Assembly: GCF_017571525.1 (NCBI RefSeq)
Contig: NZ_JAGETY010000003.1
Span: 365,397-429,396, forward strand
Source: Hymenobacter sp. BT559
GTDB lineage: Bacteria; Bacteroidota; Bacteroidia; Cytophagales; Hymenobacteraceae
Direction of reading: 5' to 3'
DNA length: 64,000 nucleotides
The position numbers were made by a program, and so were the translations under genes. The notes beneath the pieces are model-generated. The model was not told the origin of the DNA. It did not search any database and saw only the letters and a program-made list of their open reading frames with translations. Below are positions 1 through 8,243 of the stretch, piece after piece (position 1 is the stretch's first letter; every line of letters begins with the position of its first letter).

Positions 1-474
1 ACGCCCGCCGATGAGGACAAGGGCCGCGAATTAATCGGACAGCTCGACCCTAGTAAAAACCTGAATAATTACCTGGCCGCCCTCACCTACCTCCGCGCCC
101 GGCCCGAGTGCAACGGCCGCACGGGCTGCGTGGGTTTCTGCTGGGGCGGGGGCCTAGCCAACCAGCTCGCGGTGCACGACGCCAAGCTTAACGCCGCCGT
201 GGCCTACTACGGCCAGCAGCCCAAGGCCGAAGACGTGCCCCAGATAAAAGCCAATGTGATGCTGCACTACGCTGGCCTCGACCAGCGCATCGACGCCGGC
301 ATCCCGGCCTACGAAGCGGCCCTGAAAGCGGCGCACATTCCCTACGAGCTATTTATGTACGAAGGCGTAAACCATGCTTTTAATAACGACACCTCGCCCG
401 CTCGCTACAATGCCGAGGCAGCTAAGCTAGCTTGGGAGCGCACGTTGCGGCTGTTTAAGGAGAAGCTGGGGTAA
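1..474 (+). CDS. Dienelactone hydrolase family protein (5' end outside window)
   Basis: This is an alpha/beta-hydrolase of the dienelactone hydrolase family; family members hydrolyse small esters or lactones, often in the cytoplasm, and the true substrate here is unknown. The frame is open from base 1 to a TAA at 472-474, so the N-terminal part lies upstream of the window. The visible part has the nucleophile motif GFCWGG with cysteine in place of the usual serine (Cys codon 139-141), an aspartate in YAGLDQR and a histidine in GVNHAF, which matches the Cys-Asp-His triad of the family. A GTG at 130 lies inside the nucleophile region and is not a believable start. The AT-rich orphan gene begins only 4 bases after the stop. 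Confidence 0.85.
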   Translation, partial: TPADEDKGRELIGQLDPSKNLNNYLAALTYLRARPECNGRTGCVGFCWGGGLANQLAVHDAKLNAAVAYYGQQPKAEDVPQIKANVMLHYAGLDQRIDAGIPAYEAALKAAHIPYELFMYEGVNHAFNNDTSPARYNAEAAKLAWERTLRLFKEKLG

Positions 475-478
475 TAGC

Positions 479-898
479 ATGAGATTTGTATTTAATATCA
501 CCCAAGTCAATAAGGAGGCTTTAATAAAATATCCTTACGCCGCATTAGACGGAGACTTAATCGTCCTTATTGAAGATTCAGTGTTTTTTGATGATGGAAT
601 TTCCCTTCTTGATTTTGCGCTCAGTATTCAAAGTTGGCTGGCTAAAGTACGAATAGGCTTTTTAGCAGATTTTGATTATTCATCAGATGAGTACACAGAA
701 AATCCGGTTTTACATCTTACAAAACTTGATAGTCATCATTACACTATCTACTCGGCATGGGCGACAAACTATCCCGAAACTATTCTCGGTTTAGGTGAAA
801 TAACTCACTGTTTTCACAACTTTCTGAGCGAATTAAACGCGACTATTCAGCAAGAGTACGGGGTTGGATTCTCAGATATGAGGTTGTTCGCCAATTAA
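479..898 (+). CDS. Hypothetical protein, AT-rich orphan
   Basis: A 139-residue, acidic, probably cytosolic protein that I do not recognise. There is no signal peptide or membrane segment; it alternates short hydrophobic strands (FVFNITQ, DLIVLIED, VRIGFLADFDY) with a C-terminal helical part (FHNFLSELNATIQQEYG). By hand count 157 of the 420 bases from 481 to 900 are G or C (37%), while the flanking genes are above 60%, and it uses many codons ending in A or T. That points to recent acquisition. It starts 4 bases after the hydrolase stop and ends 9 bases before the convergent dehydrogenase gene, so no promoter or terminator of its own is visible. Small AT-rich orphans of this size are often immunity or accessory proteins, but nothing here proves that. 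Confidence 0.7.
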   Translation: MRFVFNITQVNKEALIKYPYAALDGDLIVLIEDSVFFDDGISLLDFALSIQSWLAKVRIGFLADFDYSSDEYTENPVLHLTKLDSHHYTIYSAWATNYPETILGLGEITHCFHNFLSELNATIQQEYGVGFSDMRLFAN

Positions 899-907
899 TA
901 ATCTTGC

Positions 908-3112
908 TTAAAGCAGCTTATCCGGCGTAATCGGCAGGTCCCGTACCCGTTTGCCGGTGGCGTGGTACACCGCATTAGCAATGGCGGCGCTGAAGCCGAC
1001 GATACCGATTTCGCCTAGACCTTTGGCGCCTATGGGGTCGAGGTAGTCGTCGGGCTTGTCGATAAAAATTACGTCGATAGCAGTCGGAATATCGGCGTTG
1101 ACGGGCACGTGGTAATTGGCCAGGTCGTGGTTGGTGATGCGGCCGAAGCGGTGGTCTAGCACAGCGTCTTCCATCAGGGCTAGCCCCAGGCCCCAGGTGA
1201 TGGCGCCATAAACCTGGCTGCGGGCGGTTTTGTGGTTCATGATGCGCCCCGCATCGATGGCCGATACGACGCGGCTCACGCGCACTTCGCGGGTGTGGAC
1301 GTGCACGCGCACTTCTACAAAGCTGGCACAGAACGACTTGCCCGACTTCTCGCCCTTCTCCGGTACTTCGGGCGACTCGTGCATAACCTCAAGCGCGGGC
1401 TGGCCGGCCTGGCGCAGCACGTCGCCGTAGGCGCGGCTGGTGGCGGGGTGGCTAGCCAGGCGCACGCTGCCGCCCTCAGCCACAAGGTCGATAAGCTTGG
1501 CATGGGCGAAGGGCGAGCCGGGCATGCTGAATGCCAGGTTAATAAGCTGCTGGCGCAGCGCCGCGCAGGTATCATGCACGGCAGCGCCCACCGAGGCCAC
1601 GGTGTGCGAGCCAAACTGGCCCGGCGCCTCTGGAAAGGCTGCGTCGCCGAGCTCGAAGCGGATATTTTCGGGGGCGACGCCGCTGGCGTCGGCCGCAATC
1701 TGAGTCATGACGGTGGCGGTGCCGGGGCCTACGTCGGCGGTAGCGCTTTGCACCACTAGGGTGCCATCGGGCAGCAAGCGGGCGCGGGCACTGGCCTTAG
1801 CGCGCGAGGCGTGGTAGATGCCCATGGCCATGCCCTGGCCCACCAACCAGTCGCCGTCGCGGGTGGCACCGGGCGTGGGGTTGCGCTGGCTCCAATTAAA
1901 TTTCTCGGCGCCCTGGGCGTAGCACTCGCGCAGGTAGTTGCTGCTCCAGGGCTTGTCGTTTTCGGGGTCTGTCTCGGCAAAATTCTTCAGGCGCAGGGCT
2001 AGCGGGTCCATCTTCAGGGCATAGGCCAGCTCATCCATGGCCGACTCGATGGCGAACGAGCCGGTGGTTTCGCCGGGGCCGCGCGTCCAGGCGGGCGTGC
2101 TCATATCGAGCGGCACGAGGTGGTAGGTCAGCTCGGCATTGGGGCAGCGGTAGCCCGATTTGGTGGGGTGCAGAATACGCTCGGTGAACTGCTCGTAGCG
2201 CGACGTCATGCCGAACGCCTCGTGCGACACACCCACCAGCGTGCCATCGGCTTGCGCCCCCAGCGCCACGCGCTGCACCGAGCGCGGCCGGTAGCCCACC
2301 ATGTTAAATTCCTGCTCGCGGGCATTTACTACTTTCACCGGGCGGCCCACCACTTTCGCCCCTAAAATGGCCGCCATCTCGGGCGGCCAAATGCGTGAGG
2401 CGCCCCCAAACGCCCCGCCCACAAACGGTGAATGCACCTGCACGCTCTCCTTGGGCAGGGCCCAGAGCTTCATCAAATCTTTCTGGGCCAGCGAGGGCGC
2501 CTGGGTTTTATTCCAGACCGTGAGCTGGTTGCCCTGCCATTGGGCAATAGCCGCGTGCATTTCCATGGGGTTATGCACTTGCAGCGGCGTCTGGTACTCG
2601 TGGGCTATTTGCACCGGGGCCGTTTTGTAGGCCTGGGGTTGACCGCGCAAGTGGTCTTTCTCTTTTTTAGGCTTGTAGCTGTGGGCTAGGCCCTTGGCAA
2701 TATCCGTTTGCGGGGCTGTGTGCTCGTAGGCTACGCGCACGAGCGAGGCGGCGTACTGCGCCTGCTCCAGGGTGCTAGCGATAGCCAGAGCCACCGGCTG
2801 GTTGCTATAATAGATTTTATCGTCGAAGAATACCCGAAACTGCTGGCCTTCCACCCGCTCGTCGGGCTGCGGGTTTTCGTAGCCCGGCACCTTGGGCGAA
2901 TTCAGGTGCGACACGATGGCCAGCACCCCGGGCAACTGGGCCGCGGCAGTAGTGTCGAGGTGCGTAATGCGACCGGTGGCAATGGCACTGGTAACCAGCA
3001 CCCCATGCACGCATTCCGGCACGGCGTGCTCGGCGGCGTAGCGGGCCTGGCCCGTTACTTTCAGGTGGCCGTCGACGCGACTGCGGGGCTGGCCAATGTG
3101 GGGAGCGGGCAT
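908..3112 (-). CDS. Molybdopterin-binding large subunit of an aldehyde/xanthine dehydrogenase-family oxidoreductase
   Basis: A 734-residue protein of the xanthine dehydrogenase large-subunit family, closest in style to periplasmic aldehyde oxidoreductase subunit C. Seen features: the N-terminal half-domain GHLKVTGQARYAAEH, the molybdopterin contact FVGGAFGG, GPGETTGSFAIESA, QGMAMGIY, and near the C terminus (about residue 701) GLGEIGIVGF with the probable catalytic glutamate. Such enzymes oxidise aldehydes or N-heterocycles and pass electrons to FAD and [2Fe-2S] subunits. Those partners are normally in the same operon, usually upstream. Here the upstream neighbour is a monooxygenase 187 bases away and the downstream neighbour is on the other strand, so the partners must be elsewhere or absent. 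No Tat or Sec signal is present. Confidence 0.88.
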   Translation of the reverse strand: MPAPHIGQPRSRVDGHLKVTGQARYAAEHAVPECVHGVLVTSAIATGRITHLDTTAAAQLPGVLAIVSHLNSPKVPGYENPQPDERVEGQQFRVFFDDKIYYSNQPVALAIASTLEQAQYAASLVRVAYEHTAPQTDIAKGLAHSYKPKKEKDHLRGQPQAYKTAPVQIAHEYQTPLQVHNPMEMHAAIAQWQGNQLTVWNKTQAPSLAQKDLMKLWALPKESVQVHSPFVGGAFGGASRIWPPEMAAILGAKVVGRPVKVVNAREQEFNMVGYRPRSVQRVALGAQADGTLVGVSHEAFGMTSRYEQFTERILHPTKSGYRCPNAELTYHLVPLDMSTPAWTRGPGETTGSFAIESAMDELAYALKMDPLALRLKNFAETDPENDKPWSSNYLRECYAQGAEKFNWSQRNPTPGATRDGDWLVGQGMAMGIYHASRAKASARARLLPDGTLVVQSATADVGPGTATVMTQIAADASGVAPENIRFELGDAAFPEAPGQFGSHTVASVGAAVHDTCAALRQQLINLAFSMPGSPFAHAKLIDLVAEGGSVRLASHPATSRAYGDVLRQAGQPALEVMHESPEVPEKGEKSGKSFCASFVEVRVHVHTREVRVSRVVSAIDAGRIMNHKTARSQVYGAITWGLGLALMEDAVLDHRFGRITNHDLANYHVPVNADIPTAIDVIFIDKPDDYLDPIGAKGLGEIGIVGFSAAIANAVYHATGKRVRDLPITPDKLL

Positions 3113-3299
3113 AGAGTAGGAAGACAGTAAACGGCAGGATGAGCTTGCCAGGGTTTACGCCATTTTAGTCTCCGCGTTAGCCCCGCTGCAGCTATTTAGC
3201 CCTGCTGTAGCTATATTATTTACCTGCGCCGCTAGCCCCCTTTTAATCTGCAGCTACTAGCGAGCCCATAACCCAAAAAAGCTCAGCCAACTAGCTTCC

Positions 3300-4889
3300 T
3301 TAAGGAAGCGCAGTTTGCCTAGCCGGCTGAAGCGCGGGCGTATGGACAAACCAGCGAGCGGCGGTTTCCTGAAATTCCCGGCTATCCGGGTCATGGTCAG
3401 CGGCCCAGGCCACTACCCCATCTGGGCGTATGAGTACCGCGCTTAGGCCTAGCTGCGCCTGGGCGTGGCTCGCTACGTAGTTTAAGCGGTTGCCATAGTC
3501 GCTGGCCGCCACTTTGAGAGAAGTATTCTGCGCAAAATCAAGTAAGACTCCCTTGCCATCGCGCAGCAGTTCGCCCAGCATTAAGCCATTTTCCAGCTCA
3601 AAATTGGGTGCGCTATGGCCTACCAGCGCATGGCGGCCGCCGAGGTTGTAGTGCGTGGTAATGCCCCACACCCGCCCGGCAACATAGGTAGCGCCGTCGC
3701 GCGTGTCCATCAGGTCGCGGATAATGGCGTGCAGCGCGCGGGCCGAGGAGTCGGGGCGCATGATGGCCACCTGGGCGCGCGACCAATCCAGCACCCGCGC
3801 CCCCACGGGGTGGCGTTCGGAAGTGTAGCTATCCAGCAAGCCGTCCGGGGCCTGCCCCTGAATGGTGGCGGCGAGTTTCCAGCCCAGGTTGAGGGCATCG
3901 CCAAGGCCCAGGTTCAGGCCCTGGCCGCCCAGCGGCGAATGAATGTGGGCCGCATCGCCGGCTAGCAGCAGCCGGCCGTGGCGGTAAGTGGTAGCCTGCC
4001 GGGCGCGGTCGGTCCAAGTCGTGGCCAGGTGCAGCGCCTTGATAGTGACGTCGGTACCCGAGATGCGGCGGGCCAGGGCCTGCACGTATTGGGCGGTGAT
4101 GGGCTTCTGCGCCTGGTGCGCGGCCCCGCCATCAAAGTCCTGCAATATCAGGTAGCCGGGCTGCGGCTGCATATACATGCCCGTGGGGGTTACGTTGCGG
4201 CCGGGCTTGAGCTTCTCCGGGTCGGCCAGGTCAACCAGAGCAGTGTAACCCGTAAACTCGGGCTCGGTACCCACAAACTCAAACCCGCCGGCCTTGCGCA
4301 CTACGCTCCGGCTGCCATCGCACCCCACTAGCCACTTCCCAGTAAAGGATTGGGTTTCGGTTTGAACCGTTACGCCCTCGTGCGTCTGCTGCAAGGCCGT
4401 AATGGCCAGCCCGCGCCTGATGACCACCCCTAGCGCTTCGGCGCGGCGGGCCAGCACGGTTTCCAGCTCCGCCAACTCAGTCAGTATCTGGTTGTCGGTT
4501 GGGCTGGGCAGGCGGTACGGCCACTGCGCAGGGTCTAGTTTATCGGGTTGAATCTGAATACCCGCAAAATGCCCGCCCCCTTGGGGTTGCTTGCGCTGGC
4601 CAGGAGCCGGGGCGGCGGGAGAAAAGCTAAGCTTGGGCACCTCCAGCTCCTGGAGCAGCCCCCGACGATACAGCGCCTCGATAGAAGGCGCATTAAGCCC
4701 CCGAACTCCAAATGGAAGCCGTTTTAAGGGTGATTGTGCGTGCTCGGCCTTTTCCAGGAGCAGCACCGAGCACTTGGCAAGCGCCAGCTCGCAGGCGAGA
4801 AATAACCCCACCGGCCCGGCGCCGGCAATAATGACATCATAAACCGGTGACTGGTGGGCAGAGGGGGCGCGGTCAACTATCGTTTCCAT
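3300..4889 (-). CDS. FAD-dependent aromatic-ring monooxygenase (PheA/MhpA type)
   Basis: A 529-residue single-component flavoprotein monooxygenase that would use NAD(P)H and O2 to hydroxylate an aromatic or polyketide-like substrate. The order of motifs fits the family: dinucleotide-binding IIAGAGPVGLFLACELA near residues 18-35, the middle motif VGCDGSRSVVRKAGG, and the FAD ribityl-binding LLLAGDAAHIHSPLGGQGLN. The last 150 or so residues resemble the thioredoxin-like C-terminal domain of phenol-hydroxylase relatives. The AraC-type regulator lies 51 bases upstream on the same strand and probably controls it. The substrate cannot be told from sequence. Confidence 0.88.
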   Translation of the reverse strand: METIVDRAPSAHQSPVYDVIIAGAGPVGLFLACELALAKCSVLLLEKAEHAQSPLKRLPFGVRGLNAPSIEALYRRGLLQELEVPKLSFSPAAPAPGQRKQPQGGGHFAGIQIQPDKLDPAQWPYRLPSPTDNQILTELAELETVLARRAEALGVVIRRGLAITALQQTHEGVTVQTETQSFTGKWLVGCDGSRSVVRKAGGFEFVGTEPEFTGYTALVDLADPEKLKPGRNVTPTGMYMQPQPGYLILQDFDGGAAHQAQKPITAQYVQALARRISGTDVTIKALHLATTWTDRARQATTYRHGRLLLAGDAAHIHSPLGGQGLNLGLGDALNLGWKLAATIQGQAPDGLLDSYTSERHPVGARVLDWSRAQVAIMRPDSSARALHAIIRDLMDTRDGATYVAGRVWGITTHYNLGGRHALVGHSAPNFELENGLMLGELLRDGKGVLLDFAQNTSLKVAASDYGNRLNYVASHAQAQLGLSAVLIRPDGVVAWAADHDPDSREFQETAARWFVHTPALQPARQTALP

Positions 4890-4940
4890 GGTATTTGTGT
4901 GCAGCAGTAGTGCAGCACAAAATTCCGGAGCGCCCCTGCG

Positions 4941-5759
4941 CTAGGCTTGTATAAACGCGACAAAATCGGGGCCGGCCAGCCGGCGCGCGGCGTTGGCCTT
5001 GCGCGCAAAGGCGGCGGGCGTAGTGCCGCTGTAGCGCTTAAACTCCCGGCTTAAATGCGCCTGGTCGGTATAGCCCAGCTCCTGCGCCAGGCCGGCCAGG
5101 TTGCTACCCGGCTGCCACCAAAGGTGGTTGCGCACCTGCTCGAAGCGCATCAGCGAAGACACCTCCTTGACCGTATAGCCGGCCGCTTGCTTAAACTTCC
5201 TTTCCAGCGTTCGCACGGTGCCATGCGCGGCTTCCGCAATCTGGCTTACCGGCAGGGTACCACGGGCATCGCGCATTGCGGCGCCCGCTTTGTCGAGCAG
5301 GCTATCGCTAGCCACCTGCGAATGGTCAGCCAAAAAATAGGCCCCTAGCTGGGCGAGCGCCTCAGCTATCTCACCAGCTGCTACACACTTGGCTAGGGTG
5401 GCTTGCAGCTGCGCGATAGGGTGCGCCATAACGCGCACGCCGTCTTGGCCAGCCGGCAGGCCTAGCAGCTCAAACACCGTCCAGGGAAAGCACCGAATCC
5501 CAATCACTTCCAACCGGTGCTGCGTGTGAAAGGTAATGGGCTGGTTGAGCAGCCCTACCAGAAAGGGAGAAGGCAGCGGCTGCAAGCCCTTGGGAGAAGC
5601 AATGCCACAGGCGCCGCCAAAATGAAAGATAATTTCGGCATAGCCATCGGGCACTACCTCAAAGCTGGCTGGCAGCTCGTCAAACTCTCTGCGGGTGTAC
5701 CAAAAGCACTTTATTGTGGTGCGAAGCGCTTCGGGAGGCTCAACTTCCTGGTGGTGCAT
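4941..5759 (-). CDS. AraC-family transcriptional regulator
   Basis: A 272-residue DNA-binding regulator. The N-terminal half (EALRTTIKCFWYTRREFDEL, then VVPDGYAEIIFHFGG) matches the sensory domain found in a group of AraC regulators (DUF6597-like). The C-terminal 100 residues hold the two helix-turn-helix motifs typical of AraC (VSQIAEAAHGTVRTLERKFK, LAGLAQELGYTDQAHLSREF, then KRYSGTTPAAF). It precedes the flavin monooxygenase in the same orientation with a 51-base gap, so the two could be co-transcribed, with the regulator responding to the monooxygenase substrate. The effector is unknown. The 215-base space upstream contains a strong hairpin (5854-5901). Confidence 0.88.
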   Translation of the reverse strand: MHHQEVEPPEALRTTIKCFWYTRREFDELPASFEVVPDGYAEIIFHFGGACGIASPKGLQPLPSPFLVGLLNQPITFHTQHRLEVIGIRCFPWTVFELLGLPAGQDGVRVMAHPIAQLQATLAKCVAAGEIAEALAQLGAYFLADHSQVASDSLLDKAGAAMRDARGTLPVSQIAEAAHGTVRTLERKFKQAAGYTVKEVSSLMRFEQVRNHLWWQPGSNLAGLAQELGYTDQAHLSREFKRYSGTTPAAFARKANAARRLAGPDFVAFIQA

Positions 5760-5853
5760 GTCGAAAGATAGCCCAGCTTACTCGGCAGATGGTGGGCTAG
5801 GCGATAGCTACTGCCTTTTGTTAAGCGCTTCCGTTTTCACCAGACACAACAAA

Positions 5854-5901
5854 GGGAGGTTTGCAGCACAATCAAGTAACGATTGCTGCTGCAAACCTCC
5901 C
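5854..5901. repeat. Intergenic inverted repeat (hairpin)
   Basis: A 15-base arm GGGAGGTTTGCAGCA at 5854-5868 is matched by its exact complement at 5887-5901, and the inner bases CAATC (5869-5873) and GATTG (5881-5885) extend the stem to 20 pairs with a single bulged C and a 7-base loop. It lies downstream of the M28 peptidase (leftward) and upstream of the AraC gene. No good T tract follows on either strand, so it may be an RNA 3'-end structure or a dispersed repeat rather than a standard terminator. Confidence 0.6.
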
Positions 5902-5974
5902 CCGGCGTTATCAGCCCAGCTTTAAAGCAAAATCAAGTTAAGCTCGCCCAACTGGTAGCCGCCTAAAAAGCTCC

Positions 5975-7552
5975 TTACTGTGGCTTCGCGGCAGTCGGCA
6001 GCGGCTTGCGGGGCAGCTTCTGGTCGCGCATGGCGGCATTGTACACAAACGAGGCTACTACTACCGAGGCCTGCTTGAGGTCGTCGGCCACCAGGCGGTC
6101 GTAGGTGTCTTGGTTGGAGTGGTGGGTGCGGGCGAAGTAATCCAAGCCATCCTGGATGAACTGGAAGCCGGGCAGGCCCACGGCGTCGAAGGCGATGTGG
6201 TCGGTGCTGCCGGTGTTGCGTAGCGTCACGGTGCTGGCGCCCATGTCGGCGAATGGGGCTAGCCAGGCGGTAAAAATAGGCTTCACAGCCTCGTTGCCCT
6301 GGGCGTAGATACCGCGGATTTTGCCGGCGCCGTTGTCGAGGTTGAAGTAGGCGGCCAGCTTCTCGTGGTCGGGCTTGAGCTGCATGGTGGCGGGGTCGGC
6401 AAAGTGGTTTTTCACGTAGTTGCGCGAGCCGTGCAGGCCTTCTTCCTCCTCACCCCACAAGGCAATGCGGATGGTGCGGCGCGGCTTGAGGCCGCTAGCC
6501 TTCAAAATGCGTACGGCCTCCATCATCACGGCCACGCCGGCGGCGTTGTCGGTGGCGCCGGTGGCGGCGTGCCACGAGTCGAGGTGGCCGCCGAGCATCA
6601 CTACTTCGCTTTTCAGCTTCTTGTCGGTGCCGGGGATTTCGGCCACCACGTTGTAGCCTTTCAGGTCCTGATTCTGGAAATGGGTTTTCGTTTCCATTTC
6701 CAGCTCGACTGGAATACCCGCCTCCACGAGGCGGATGAGGCGCAGTTGGTCCTCGGCGCTCATTTCGAGCTCGGGCAGCACCGGCTTGGCGTCGGCGGCG
6801 TAAGGCGCACCGTTGGTGGTGAAGACGGTACCATCAGAGCCCCGGCCGGGGCTCAGGATGGCAGCGGCGCCTTCGGCCATCAGCATGTCGTTCAGTTTCA
6901 TGCGCAGCTCGCGGGCGGCGAGCATGGCGGCGCGGCGGGCTTCCGGGTTAGCCTCGGCGGGGCGGTTAGCCGCGGTGGGGGCTCCGCCCCCGGCGGGCGC
7001 TTCGGAAAGCTTCTGCAGGTCTTCGGCGCTGAGACGCCGGGCATCGGGCTCGAAGTTGGGCTGAGGCGGCGTAGCCACCGGCAGCACCACGATTTTATCG
7101 CGCAGCTGGCCTTTATAGTTAGCCAGGTCGGCTTCGGTTTTCACGTTTACGTAAGCCACTTGCTTGCGCAGGGCGCCGGCGGTGCTGGGCGTCCAGGCTT
7201 TGGGCACGCCTATCATGGCGTGGTAGTAGGGCGCGGTCATGGCCACATAGCTCTTGTCGATGTCCCAGCCGCGGCCGAAGTCGCCCCAGGCCTCCACGTT
7301 GGCGTTGGCCAAGCCGTAGTCGGTGAGGCGCTTTTTGGTCCAGGCGTTGGCGCGGGCTAGCCCCTCGGAGCCGGCCAGGCGCGGGCCGCACACATCGGTG
7401 AGGTAAAAAGCGGTTTCCATCACCTTCGAGCGGTTCAGGCCTTCTTCCTTGATTTTAGTCAGGGCAGCCGCGTCGAGCTTTTCGGCGGTTTGGGCCAGCG
7501 CGGGCGTGGCGAGCAGGCTAGCGGCGGTGAGAGCAGCAAGTAGTTTTTGCAT
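5975..7552 (-). CDS. Secreted M28-family zinc metallopeptidase
   Basis: A 525-residue exported peptidase. The start is taken at the ATG at 7552, giving a clear signal peptide (MQKLLAALTAASLLATPALAQ, cut after AQA or ALA). A protease-associated insert spans roughly residues 130-260. The M28 zinc site is seen in order: GGHLDSWHAATGATDNAAG (His and bridging Asp), WGEEEEGLHGS (catalytic and zinc Glu), LRNTGSTDHIAFDAVG (Asp), and the distal His in ARTHHSNQDTYD. The family are aminopeptidases or carboxypeptidases; here it probably trims peptides in the periplasm or outside the cell for nutrition. It has no operon partner on the same strand within 200 bases. Confidence 0.92.
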   Translation of the reverse strand: MQKLLAALTAASLLATPALAQTAEKLDAAALTKIKEEGLNRSKVMETAFYLTDVCGPRLAGSEGLARANAWTKKRLTDYGLANANVEAWGDFGRGWDIDKSYVAMTAPYYHAMIGVPKAWTPSTAGALRKQVAYVNVKTEADLANYKGQLRDKIVVLPVATPPQPNFEPDARRLSAEDLQKLSEAPAGGGAPTAANRPAEANPEARRAAMLAARELRMKLNDMLMAEGAAAILSPGRGSDGTVFTTNGAPYAADAKPVLPELEMSAEDQLRLIRLVEAGIPVELEMETKTHFQNQDLKGYNVVAEIPGTDKKLKSEVVMLGGHLDSWHAATGATDNAAGVAVMMEAVRILKASGLKPRRTIRIALWGEEEEGLHGSRNYVKNHFADPATMQLKPDHEKLAAYFNLDNGAGKIRGIYAQGNEAVKPIFTAWLAPFADMGASTVTLRNTGSTDHIAFDAVGLPGFQFIQDGLDYFARTHHSNQDTYDRLVADDLKQASVVVASFVYNAAMRDQKLPRKPLPTAAKPQ

Positions 7553-7740
7553 CAAAGAAGAAGCTTGGGTTAAGCGAAAGAAAGGTAGCCAGTGCCTAAT
7601 GACACGACTACCACGCGAGCGTTGCGTCAGGTTTATGCCAGTTAGCTAGGGGGCGTTTTAAAGCCCGATATTAACCGCTCCCTGCCCGCGCTCGTTAGGA
7701 AACGTACTATTCTACTGGATGTAAGCTCTATTTTAGCAAG

Positions 7741-8044
7741 GCAGGCCACCAGCAAACTACCCTCATTACGGGCGGCACCAGCGGCAGCGGCTCCAAGTGC
7801 TTCGCCCAAGACAAGCATAGCCTCGTGCTCGCGGCCCGCAGCCAGGACGAGCTAGTCCAGAGTAGCAGATACCTATTTTTTCCACAAAGCCAGGCTGCCA
7901 CGCGCCAGGCTGGTGGCCGAAGCGCCCCGCGCTCGCGTGGCCAAACACAGCTATAAAGCGCTGCTAGCCGGCAAAGACAACGTGGCATCGCACCTACTAA
8001 ACAAGATAGAATATTTTAGCAATAACCTTTTGTTATACAGTTAA
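7741..8044 (+). pseudogene. Remnant of a short-chain dehydrogenase/reductase gene
   Basis: Two fragments of an SDR can be read in different frames. From 7741 the frame gives GHQQTTLITGGTSGSG followed by HSLVLAARSQDEL (to about 7857), the Rossmann glycine motif and the following strand with its NADP-type arginine. From 7913, one frame over, comes VAKHSYKALLAGKDNVASHL and a terminal TAA at 8042-8044, which matches the C-terminal part of DltE/YvaG-like SDRs. The middle of the fold, including the YxxxK active site, is missing, so roughly 150 residues have been deleted and the frame is broken. No start codon suits the first piece. This fills most of the 690-base space between the M28 peptidase and the efflux operon. 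Confidence 0.6.
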
Positions 8045-8130
8045 TTATTTAATTTCTTTCACAAACAGACTGAGCACCTAGTTGGCTACGAAAGCGCCCG
8101 TTAACCTGAACCGATTATGTTTTTTTATTG

Positions 8131-8160
8131 AAGAAGCCCGGCCATTTGGCCGGGCTTCTT
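8131..8160 (+). terminator. Hairpin terminator upstream of the efflux operon
   Basis: A perfect 13-base stem (8131-8143 with 8148-8160) around the loop ATTT, preceded by a T7 run at 8120-8126 and ending in TTCTTGTTG. It can act on both strands. It sits 84 bases upstream of the outer membrane channel gene, so the efflux operon must have its own promoter downstream of it; a weak candidate is TAACCTTTG near 8209. Confidence 0.65.
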
Positions 8161-8243
8161 GTTGTAGCCCGGCACACGTAGGCCCGCGCCCTGCGCCACG
8201 GCCCGCCATAACCTTTGCCGGAGATATCCGGTTGTTGTCGCTT

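Noticed and set aside
6365..7360. 331-codon plus-strand reading frame opposite the M28 peptidase
   Set aside because: The peptide is Gly/His/Val-rich without family motifs; it is a by-product of GC-rich codon third positions on the coding strand, and M28 motifs on the minus strand are clear.
7728..7988. 86-codon minus-strand Cys/Arg/Leu-rich frame
   Set aside because: It lies opposite the SDR remnant and has no motif; the plus-strand SDR fragments explain the sequence better.
8082..8243. N-terminal extension of the TolC-like channel by 54 codons
   Set aside because: It runs through a perfect terminator hairpin and would bury the signal peptide.
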